From: Lycorma delicatula
Lineage: Eukaryota; Arthropoda; Insecta; Hemiptera; Fulgoridae
Assembly (NCBI RefSeq): GCF_047948215.1
Contig: NC_134455.1
Span: forward strand, 301,586,147 to 301,650,146
Direction of reading: 5' to 3'
Length of the DNA stretch: 64,000 bases
Both the position numbers and the translations under genes were made by a program. The notes below the pieces were generated by a model that saw only the letters and a list, made by a program, of their open reading frames with translations, ran no database searches and was not told the origin of the DNA. How positions within the stretch are numbered: position 1 is the first letter of the stretch; each line of letters starts with the position of its first letter. This document shows positions 11,192-22,734 of the stretch, one piece after another.

Positions 11192-14100
11192 GTAAGTAGC
11201 ATTTAAAATCAATTATTCTTTTAATTACTTTTTTTTGCATTTCAGAGAAATAATATTCATGCAATTTAAAAATATATTATGAATAGGCTTACCATATTTT
11301 TTTTGGGTCCAACCCAGATCATATTTTTTAAATTACTTAAAAATCTTAAGTTTACTGAAACATTAAACTTTATTTAATCAGATGTATTTTTCACTAGACA
11401 TGACTTCTTTCAGAAACGGTTTGTTTGTTTTAATTACATCATAAAATTCACGTGTTCTGAATTAATTTTAACATTTAAAATATTTTTTTCAAATTTCATT
11501 TAAAATATTTCACATTTCAAATATGCTACAGTATTCCTCTGGTAAAATTGGTTCTAACCCAAAATACAGCACTTCCATTTGTTTTTTTTTTTTTAGTTAA
11601 ATCTTTTTTTTAATTCAAGAATAAGGTGAATTTTATTGAGTATTAAAAATGTCATGCCAGATCAGAATATGAACCCGGAATCTTCCTGATAGGAAGAAGA
11701 AGCAACCTCAAAAACAGAAATCGATTTTTATACATTTTTCCCTCATGGTTGATGCTTCTATATTGAATATTATTCTAAGAGAAAATATGAATTCCATAAA
11801 AATTAACATAAAGATTGTAATAATCTCGACAGCTGTCTGAAACCCATGACTTTTCTTTGAAATTTAAAGTGGCTATGTATTTTCTTGCTCTATAATCTTA
11901 ATTATTATTATTGTTCAGATGTTGAATATATTAACTGATATAAAAGATTTTTTTGGAGAAATAATGTTTCTTAATAATTAATATATATTCCAGTAATCTT
12001 TTAGGCTATGCCTCATTTCCCACTTCAGTAATATTTCGTAGTCAGCTCGATCTCTAAATAAGACCATAATTGTTTATTTTTGTTTATTTCTTTGATTCTC
12101 GGAAGTTATTTTTGTTTCAACAATGTAAATGAAAGTAAGCTGAGGATAATAACAAAAATATATTTTAAAATTTATGAATCATCAGAAGTCTTTGGTACAA
12201 GCACGGTCCAAATATGAAAAATTATTTTAAATAAAATAATTATTATAAAACAAATCCGACTACTTTATTTATATTTTCTGTTTAATATAAGCATAAAGTT
12301 ACACTATTAAACTACATGGCAAACATAAACTCAGGAAGATGCTTGGAGTGATCGCATTCGATATTTCGAAAACTATTTTATTTATTGGTTTTTTTTTCAT
12401 TATTTTATCCCTAACAAAAAAAAATTAATTAATCGATAATCAAGAACCCTTGTTTCAGTTGCAAATTGATTCCGCCAATTATTTACAATTCAAAATCCAT
12501 TATATAATTACTCACTGGTAATTATTATACATTGATAATTATTTAACCGTATTAATAATTTTATTGTAGCATTGCACAAGATTGATTCAGATAAACAAGT
12601 CTAAAAATGTTATTTTTTAAATTGCAAAGATTGTCAGTAGATATTTTAAATTAAATACTCTTACTTTAAAAAATTCGTCATATAATCAAAATGACTATAA
12701 AGATATATCCAATAAATATTCAGTTCGTATCATTAATCTACAATTTTAGGGTTTAACGAACAAGTCTCGGTTTCGTCATATACTGCGAAATGTAATAATT
12801 TGAGCATCGTATTTATGTTATATACGGATTTTTTTCTTTATACTTGGGTAATACTAATATTGGAACAACTGCTTATTATGCAGGAAGTTCCTAGATTCCA
12901 CCCTCGTCTGTAGACAGGAATTCTTTCATTATCACATATGGACAAATGAATTATTCGCATAGGTATAACTGAATATTTTTTTAAAGAAAATATACTTAAA
13001 ATTCTTTTCATTTGTTAATATTTACGAAATTCTAATTTCATAAGTATGTTTTGGTCGAAGGGATGAAATTAAAAAAGTTTATAAATTCAAATTTTTTTTT
13101 CATCTAATTTGTTTATTTAATGAACTATTCAAAAATCAAAATTTATTACTTGCTTTATTTTAACTTACAATGTTTTTTCTGTTTTTTCCACGTTTGTCCT
13201 CAAATCTTGCATCCTTAATTTAACATACTTTCTGACATTGCCGATTGATGAAATTTTGCACAGTTACTAAGGTCGGGTGACAATACAATATTACACCATT
13301 ACTTTTACAAACATCTCCCAGTACGGGGGTAAATTAAAGATGGAAATTAAGGGTGCGGGTGTAAATAATTGCAAAATCTGCAAAACGGCTATGCGGAGTT
13401 TTAAATCCAAATTAACCTACTAATTAAACTCGCGCGATATATGATAATAATTTGATTAAAGTATGACTAAAAAGTATAGAGCAAGTTTTTAAAATTTTTC
13501 TTAAATTTTGTAATATTATTTTTGTTGTATTATCACTTAAACAAACTAAAATTTATTAACTATTAAATATCGAGATACTTCTTTTAGAAAGGCAATCTAT
13601 TTGTTGTAATACCATACTCCTAATCGTTTCGTGAAAAATAAAATAACATTTAAGAATTTCTTTATTACTGTGATCGTCACATTATAGATTATGAACCCTA
13701 TTAATTATTAAATAAATGTCCTGTTATCTACCTTTACGTAAATTAACGTTGTTCAAAAATTAGTAGATACACTTTTGTCAAATATACATTTTCTAAACAA
13801 CGTAATGCGACTAATTTAACATACGTATACGCTAATATCTGGTTTTTTATCAACCTACCTACATATCTTAATAATTTATTAATTTTTTGCATCTCCTTTA
13901 CAGAAATAAAGAACATGCGATAAAAAAATGTAATATACAATTAATGTAACTTATACTTTGGTATTATTTACTCTAGAAACTAGAAAAATCTATTTCTGGA
14001 TATGCAAATAGTAAAAATTCATGTTAAATAGAATCAGATTGAATTCTATATAAAATTTCTCATCTTTTGGTATGTTTGACATATTGATATCGGTCTGAGA

Positions 14101-15040
14101 TGACAACAAGAAAAATAAATTTAACAATTTAACTAAGCACTCATAGTTAGTTATATAAACTTCTTATTTAATTTTTATTGACACAGATAATAAATGATGA
14201 TTATAATTATACAAAAAAATAATTAAAATAATTTTTATTTAAAAAAATTAGAATTATGATATTCGAAATAAATAATTTATTAATATATCACAGTAGAAAT
14301 TATGATATACGTATATAAACATACAAATACATATGTGTATTATATAGCAACTATCTTATATTGTACGAAATTTTCATTTAAGAATCGCTTTAATCAATTT
14401 TAAATGCCGCTACGTACCTTCAGTTACATGAAATATTAAGCTGCAACTGTTTCTCTATTTTCCTTTGTCAGTTTTAATTAAAATAATTTATCCCTTCGTT
14501 TTGGTTATCAGTTAATTAAATATATAATAATTTAAAAATTACATTTAAACTACATTTAGCAATAGAACAGTAGAACAGTAAACAGAATATAAAGCAGTTA
14601 ACGTAGAACAGTTAACCAAAATATAAATTATTAGAGACTAGGCTTAAGAAAAAACAAAATTACTGTCACCTTCAGAAAAATATTACTACAGACCTAGGAA
14701 GAAAAATTGATAATTAATTAATACAATAAATATTCATCAAGAAGAAAATATTACTTTGTTTCAGATTAGAAGTAATTAATGAAGGATCAATTTTTTTCCC
14801 AAACAACATAAAATATGTTTTACTGGAAATTACATATCGTAATAACACCGTGCAGTAAAGAGTACGCTTAATCTGCAACTACTAATATAGAAAAGTTGGC
14901 AACACAGTTGTAGGGCTTCCCTTCACGCGGCTTTCTTCTGATGCACGGCTTATACACACAAGTTAATTAAAAATATTTATCATTTTATTTAAATATAACA
15001 TTTTTTGTTTATTTAATTCAATGAATCTAACTAAAGCGCG
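11192..15040 (+). other. Probable GPCR intron, AT-rich, no further exon found
   Basis: The sequence following the splice donor at 11192 is AT-rich with no protein-like frame. The minus-strand frame at 13743-13940 has random composition. I looked for an acceptor followed by a codon-completing base and K-F-R and saw none. Confidence 0.4.
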
Positions 15041-15044
15041 CGCG

Positions 15045-15700
15045 CATGTCTTATTTCATTCACCCGAGGGTGGCGGTACTATCGGCCACTTTAAATACTT
15101 TTTGACACTTTAAATATTATTCATTTAATTCTACCACTTACCTGTGACGTCACAACATAGCAGTCGACTGCAAAAACTGTAGCTCAGTGCTACACTAGCG
15201 CTCCTTGTGGTGAGAGGGGGTACTAATGACACACTATTCCCACTTAGCCATTAATTTATTTAGAGCATTTTGGGGTGGGTATACGATTTTGCAAAAGTTT
15301 TTTTTGGGAATATTTTTTTTTTAATTGTTTTTTTTAATTGTCGCTAAGAGAAATGAGACCTTAATTAGGCAAAATATCGAAATACTGAGGGTGACTTTGA
15401 ATTGGTTTCACCTATTTGATCTTTTAGGGTGAACATTTAACGGCATCAATACCCCATATATAGAAGTAATTTTCCTAAGTTTGGTCAAATTCGGTCCAGT
15501 AGTTCTGGAGATATAAGGTGATTTAGAGTGCGTCACCGAACACACTCATGCATACGAACATCCGGAAAATTTCCATCCGGCATCAAAACGTCAAGTTCCG
15601 GTGGAAAACCGCATATACTCAAATTGGACCGATTACAATACTTTACCCTCTAACGCTACATTTCTGCTGTAGCGCTAGACGGGAAAATAGAATGTTATTA
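15045..15700. repeat. Unclassified repeat-like block with higher GC
   Basis: A compositional island (gcgcgcgc at about 15037-15045, 'cctgtgacgtcacaac', paired 'actagcgctcc' and 'gtagcgctagac' motifs near 15191 and 15675). The 'ggtccagtagttctggagatata' and 'cgcatacgaacatccgg'-type phrases are typical of mobile-element non-coding regions. No terminal inverted repeat could be fixed and no protein was seen. Confidence 0.4.
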
Positions 15701-16080
15701 CATGCATCGTTTCCATAACAGTATTTCATTCAGAAATCAAACATTCTACAATTGTAATCCTAATTTTCCTTTAGAAACTAGCCAAAAGCTTATTCAATAC
15801 TTGAAATTACTGAGCAATCTTTTCCATTGAAAAAAATACTTCTATTAGATTTGAGGTCATTTTTTTTTAAGTAGATTTTTGCATGATACGAATATTGAGA
15901 ATAGATTTTTCCATTGTATTCATAGTAAACGTCGTTTAGATATTCCATTGTTATTGCAAGTTATATCTGATTATACTGGTAAACTCTTCTTATAAAAGTT
16001 GAAAAAATCATATTTATTATTTTTTTGGATCAGTTGTTTTTTATTTACACCTAGCAGACCTGGCAATGCTTCGCTATTGC

Positions 16081-16140
<60 letters not shown>

Positions 16141-16142
16141 TT
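16081..16142. repeat. (TA)n(GA)n compound microsatellite
   Basis: A TA run followed by about 14 GA units, immediately next to the 3' hairpin of the Helitron. Confidence 0.95.
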
Positions 16143-16239
16143 GAGTGAGGGACAGTGGGAGAGAGAGAGTTTAAATGAACACAATTGAAAATTTGATAAA
16201 AGAATTAAAAAACTGAACTTCACAAATTTTACCTTTCAC

Positions 16240-16375
16240 TTATTCTTCTTCCCCTTTTCCCTTTCCAACTTCTCCCTTTCACCCTTCTCCTTCACCCCTC
16301 TACCGGTTTCTTCTTACCCTTTCCCGTTTTCCCCTCTTCTCTTTCCACCTTTTCCCCCTTTTCCCTGCCCGCCCG
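16240..16375 (+). repeat. Polypyrimidine tract
   Basis: Over 130 bp of almost pure C/T inside the Helitron ('cttcttccccttttcc'-type units). It could form triplex or act as a slippage product. No coding capacity. Confidence 0.85.
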
Positions 16376-16427
16376 TAAATCGGTCCATCAATTTTTTAGT
16401 CTTTATCGGACACACATACGAACATGC

Positions 16428-16469
<42 letters not shown>

Positions 16470-16903
16470 AAAAAAGTCTGTTTGTATATTTGTTTGTTTC
16501 GTAAACATTTCGACACCGGTCCCGCCTAGCGGGTATAGTTTTTTGCAAAAATATTTATTTTCACGTAACTAATATTCATATTCTGAATATGAACCAAATC
16601 GATCCATAAATATAATTTTTCTAAATATCTCAACCCAAGCGCCATCTAGCCGGTTCACTTTTTGCAGAGATAATTCTTTCCATGTAATTAACATGTATTC
16701 TGAATATGAGGCAAATCGGACCATAAATACAATTTTTTCGAAATATCTCTACGCCAGCGCCATCTAGCGGGTCCAAACTAATTCAGAAACATTCCCTGGC
16801 ATGCACCCAACCATTCCCCAAAGTTTCATCGCTATCGGATGAACGGTTTAGGAAGGCATAAGAGACATACAGATAGACAAACATTCATTTTTATATATAT
16901 AGA

Positions 16904-18076
16904 TTACTAACGGTTGAAAAATAATTCTATTTTTCAATTTTATGATTTATATAATTTTATATAAAAATTTATTTTTATATAAAATTCAATTTTATATTTT
17001 TATATAAAAATAGCGAATGTAAAATAAAAATAGCTTGCTTATTATATGTTTGATTAAAAAAAAATAATAAATACATTTTTTTTAATCACTTTAACTTCCA
17101 TTTGGCGGTTTGAATTGTGATAAAATTTTGAGTAAATGATAAAAAAATATCGTTCTAACAAAACATTCTGTTTCATCTAAACAGTATTTTGTATTATATT
17201 ATTATTTATACACCTTTATAAAACCAGACTGGGTTTGCTTTCCATAACATCATATTGAATAAATATAATCAAACAGGAGATTTTATTTAGTTTCTAAAAT
17301 ACTAATATATAGTATAGTATATAATTACTAATAATCAGAATGTGCACGACGAATGCACAAAAATCGAGTAAACAAGTAATATTGTATATCAAACGCACGC
17401 TATCTGATTAATCTTCAGAATTGTAAATCGAGTGAATAGTTCGTGTCTATTTATTTATTTTTACGTTTTTTATTTATTTTTTTTCTTAGCAGTAATAATA
17501 ATAAAATGAACTTTTCAGTAACATTGATTACGCTTAGCAACATATTCAGAAAAAAAAGCAAAAATATAATATGTTTTCCGTACAAATAGACTGTTAAACA
17601 GCAGATTGCTGTATAATAATTTCAGAATTGTAAAAATTACTTTTTATAGGTTTGTCAATTTCAAAATATTGTTTTCATCACTACTTCCTTAAGATTCCAA
17701 TATTCTAGACTATAATTTTTTGGTTTATTGATGTGCCTGTATAAATCAGATACATGTAACAGTACAAGTATGTTACAATATAGTAATCTATTACATTAAT
17801 GTAAACAAATATGTTTTACCTTCTTCAATCATACGTACTTCAAATCAAAGCTACTTTTTTACTCTTTTTAAAGAAAAAACCGGATGTATGCACCAGTTAA
17901 AGATATTGTGTATTGTGAGAAATTTAGTCTGGTAATCAATACAAGTTTTCCGAAAAGCGAGGATTACACAATTCTACCCCTTTTTCATCATTTACATGGT
18001 CCTGGTTGTATTTATTCTTTCCCTTCTTTCACTGTTTTGATTAACAAATGTATGTTTGCGTTTCAATCTCAGTCAT
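16904..18076. other. AT-rich non-coding DNA, no gene seen
   Basis: No recognisable element. The frame at 17884-18084 has no family features and ends beside the minus-strand candidate ORF. Confidence 0.5.
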
Positions 18077-18385
18077 TCATTTGAGAATTTTCCAGTCCTC
18101 CATTGTGTTTAATTCACTGCCTTTGTCCATATTCAGTTTATTTCCATATCTTCGACGGACATAGTAAAAAAACTTCCAATCTTGTTCGTTGGGTACGTGC
18201 GCAGTAGGTTTTTGGAATGAACATCGATGTAGTCCATCAACCAACGTAACGCTTCGAACACTCTTGTAGGAGATATCGAAAATTCGCGTATTATATTTGC
18301 TCCCGTAAATATTTAAACATCGTACTAATAAAAAATATAAAATTAAAAACATAGATCTGTTTAAAAGCGTGTATTTTTTAGTCAT
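18077..18385 (-). CDS. Possible small secreted protein, 102 aa, family unknown
   Basis: Begins M-T-K-K followed by a hydrophobic stretch M-F-L-I-L-Y-F-L-L-V (about residues 12-21), which reads as a signal peptide, with possible cleavage near residue 28. The mature part has one cysteine, two W-K motifs, a tribasic R-R-R near residue 80 and a C-terminal K. GC content of the coding part is clearly above the ~28% surroundings, which favours a real gene or a captured coding segment. The single dibasic-type site and signal peptide would fit a peptide precursor, but no known neuropeptide motif is present. It has no introns within the frame. It may be one exon of a longer gene or chance. I do not recognise it. 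Confidence 0.35.
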   Translation of the reverse strand: MTKKYTLLNRSMFLILYFLLVRCLNIYGSKYNTRIFDISYKSVRSVTLVDGLHRCSFQKPTAHVPNEQDWKFFYYVRRRYGNKLNMDKGSELNTMEDWKILK

Positions 18386-20759
<2,374 letters not shown>

Positions 20760-20760
20760 T

Positions 20761-20780
20761 TCCGAGTGTTGTTTCTCGGA
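20761..20780 (+). promoter_or_regulatory. Conserved CCGAG/CTCGG hairpin after the ribozyme
   Basis: CCGAG pairs with CTCGG just downstream of P2. The loop differs between copies (tgttgttt here, taaattc in copies 2 and 3) while both arms are kept. This supports an RNA helix rather than plain sequence similarity. Confidence 0.5.
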
Positions 20781-20996
20781 TATACTTTTTTCGGTCGATT
20801 TACATCTATAGGCCGAATTACAGGACTGGACTTTACGGCCACCTGCAGATATGACATTATTAACGATTACGGAAATGGATTAATACCGCCGTTAGAGCTG
20901 GCGATGTGGCGGCCACGGTCAAAGTTATTTGCAGGTGTAACGGAGACCTTTCGTCGTCCACATGCCCCCTGCGATGGCAAGCATGTAGTTAAGGTG

Positions 20997-21015
20997 CCCA
21001 TGTTCGGAGCATGGG
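20997..21015 (+). promoter_or_regulatory. Hairpin enclosing the upstream-ORF start codon
   Basis: CCCATG (20997-21002) and CATGGG (21010-21015) form a 6-bp stem with a 7-nt loop, identical in copy 2 (about 28874-28892). The ATG of the 61-codon upstream ORF lies in the 3' arm, so folding could gate its initiation. Confidence 0.45.
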
Positions 21016-21196
21016 AGCCCTGAAAGCTTCGGTGTGTAGGGGCCTGGAGTCAGTGCAGAGACTGCGCATCCGCTCTCTGCCAGGACATATGCCGGTTCCA
21101 CCGGAGTACCGGAACGGACCTCCAGGGTTGGTAGCCCTGGAGTGGGGGTGTACCCCGGCGGCTAGCCTTACTACAGAAGGGATTACTTGTTCATGA
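21011..21196 (+). CDS. Upstream ORF (ORF0) of copy 1, 61 aa, overlapping ORF1 by ATGA
   Basis: An ATG-initiated frame starting M-G-A-L-K-A-S-V-C-R-G and ending T-C-S-stop. Its TGA overlaps the ATG of ORF1 as ATGA, the classical termination-reinitiation arrangement. The same frame, start and overlap occur in copy 2 (28888-29073). The few codon differences between copies are mostly non-synonymous, so the peptide itself may not be under selection and the frame may act only as a translational lead-in. No domain was recognised. Confidence 0.4.
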   Translation: MGALKASVCRGLESVQRLRIRSLPGHMPVPPEYRNGPPGLVALEWGCTPAASLTTEGITCS

Positions 21197-22725
21197 ATTT
21201 TCCTGAACAAACCAACGTGGCAGAGGGTGCACGTAAACACCCTCGTTTAGAGCCGGCTGTTTCGCCTGAAGCGAAACGCCGAAAGAGTACGGAGAGTAAG
21301 AAGATAGAAATTGAGGCTAGAAAAAGCTTACAAAAGGCTTTTTTTAAAAGTAGTAATGTACCGAAACCTAAATATTTGGTCATTACAAAGGAGGATGGAA
21401 ATTTCTCGAGGGTGAGTCCTTTTCTCATCGCTCGAGAAATAAACAAATGTGCTGGAGGCCCTGTAAAGGAAATACGGAAAACTTTTACGGGACTCCATGT
21501 AGAGACTGTTAATGATATACAGTCTCAGAAGATTTTAGGGCTGAAGAAAATTGGAGAGCTAGCGGTACGCGTTGATCCCCACGGCACGCTCAACACCTCA
21601 AGGGGTGTTGTGGTCTGTCGGGATCTTTTAAACTGTTCGGAGCAAGAGATTGTAGAGGAGCTGGCAGCACAAGGAGTAATAGAGTGCCGTCGGTTGAACA
21701 TGAGAAGGAACGGTGAGGTCTTACCCTCGGCTTCTCATGTCCTTACTTTCAACCGGCCTACTTTGCCAGAAAAGATAAGAGCGGGGATTCACCGTTTGGA
21801 TGTGCGGGCATTTGTCCCACAGCCGATGAGGTGCTTCAAGTGCCAACGCTTTGGCCACACCGCTGTTAGATGCGAAAGACCGCAAATATGCGTGTGCGGT
21901 GAAGAGGTGCATGAGGGAGAGCCATGTAAAGAGCCTCCTACATGTATAAACTGCAAAGGAGCGCATTCTTGTAGATCAAGGAATTGTCCTGTCTACAAAG
22001 ATGAGGTAGCTGTGCAGGAAGTAAAAACCCTGCAAAAAGTCAGCTACTTCGATGCAAAAAAAATAGTTAACGCCCGTAAGCCTAGAGCAGCAACATCTTA
22101 TGCTCAGGCTGCGGCTACTGTTCCTGCTCCTGCTCCGATTGCTGTAGATGAGGTACAAATTATAAATAAACTTGCTCCCACTTTGGCTAACATGATTGAG
22201 AGGATCATAGAAAACAAGATGAAACCTCTTGGCAATAAAGAACTTGTTAAGCCAAAGATAGTGATACAGCCTGCTGAAGATAAGTCGATAAAAGTGAAAG
22301 TTGCTCCTCCAGAAAAGAAAACGGACAACAAACCTGAATGTCAAGTCCGTCTCAGCGAGATCCTCGATGAAAAGAAAAAGGCGATACCTACAGAGTCTGT
22401 TATGGAGGCTCCCAAGCCTCCTGTAACTGAAGTGGCCTCTAAGCCTCAGAGGCCACAAAAAATCACACAGGGGGGGCGAGTGTCCCCCCTCCCACAGGCG
22501 GTGACCGGTGCGACCCCCGTGTTGGGGAGCGGGCAGGTTGTCGCCTCTCAATCGGCGCCTGAAACCGGCGCCGATCCATGCCCGTCGTCGTCGGCGGCTT
22601 CGGTGGTCTCCGATACGGAGACCGGAAGCCTTACAGGCGACGACCTTCTCCGCGAACACGATGCTGTTCGCAGGATGGAGAAGAAAAGGAAAAAGGGATG
22701 GCCGAAAGGAAAACCCAGGCAATAA
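21193..22725 (+). CDS. Retrotransposon ORF1 protein (gag-like, three zinc knuckles), copy 1
   Basis: 510 aa from the ATG that overlaps the upstream ORF stop. The N-terminus is basic (K-R-R-K near residue 27). The middle part, about residues 50-210, includes the V-T-K-E-D-G-N-F and I-H-R-L-D-V-R-A-F blocks typical of I/Jockey-type ORF1 proteins. Then come knuckles at about 214-265: C-x2-C-x4-H-x4-C, C-x-C-x5-H-x4-C, and a C-x2-C...H...C type. A low-complexity A/P/K-rich tail ends in the basic K-K-G-W-P-K-G-K-P-R-Q. Such proteins coat the element RNA in cytoplasmic and nuclear RNPs and act as nucleic-acid chaperones. ORF2 follows 9 nt later in the same frame after two stops. The sequence is intact. 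Confidence 0.9.
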   Translation: MNFPEQTNVAEGARKHPRLEPAVSPEAKRRKSTESKKIEIEARKSLQKAFFKSSNVPKPKYLVITKEDGNFSRVSPFLIAREINKCAGGPVKEIRKTFTGLHVETVNDIQSQKILGLKKIGELAVRVDPHGTLNTSRGVVVCRDLLNCSEQEIVEELAAQGVIECRRLNMRRNGEVLPSASHVLTFNRPTLPEKIRAGIHRLDVRAFVPQPMRCFKCQRFGHTAVRCERPQICVCGEEVHEGEPCKEPPTCINCKGAHSCRSRNCPVYKDEVAVQEVKTLQKVSYFDAKKIVNARKPRAATSYAQAAATVPAPAPIAVDEVQIINKLAPTLANMIERIIENKMKPLGNKELVKPKIVIQPAEDKSIKVKVAPPEKKTDNKPECQVRLSEILDEKKKAIPTESVMEAPKPPVTEVASKPQRPQKITQGGRVSPLPQAVTGATPVLGSGQVVASQSAPETGADPCPSSSAASVVSDTETGSLTGDDLLREHDAVRRMEKKRKKGWPKGKPRQ

Positions 22726-22734
22726 TTTAATTAA

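Larger units (their letters stand above)
16051..16903 (-). mobile_element. Non-autonomous Helitron (~850 bp)
   Basis: On the minus strand it starts with TC (16903-16902) in 'TCTATATATATAAAAATG', preceded by A. It ends with CTAG (16054-16051), about 8 nt after a hairpin at 16063-16080 (GCAAT, loop AGCGAAGC, ATTGC). TC...hairpin...CTRR with no target-site duplication is the Helitron structure. Inside are about 2.3 copies of a ~118 bp direct repeat (16520-16790, each with a 'gccatctagc' motif), a (TA)n(GA)n array (16081-16142), a pyrimidine-rich tract (16240-16375) and a second (TA)n (16431-16466). No Rep/helicase sequence is present, so mobilisation would need another element. The 3' flanking base is G rather than the usual T. 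Confidence 0.8.

Noticed and set aside
21976..22722. 248-codon minus-strand frame
   Set aside because: Lies antisense to the C-terminal part of ORF1, has no domain, and is explained as a shadow. The same holds for minus frames at 23364-23840, 25770-26060, 31319-31795, 33724-34014 and 27833-28189.
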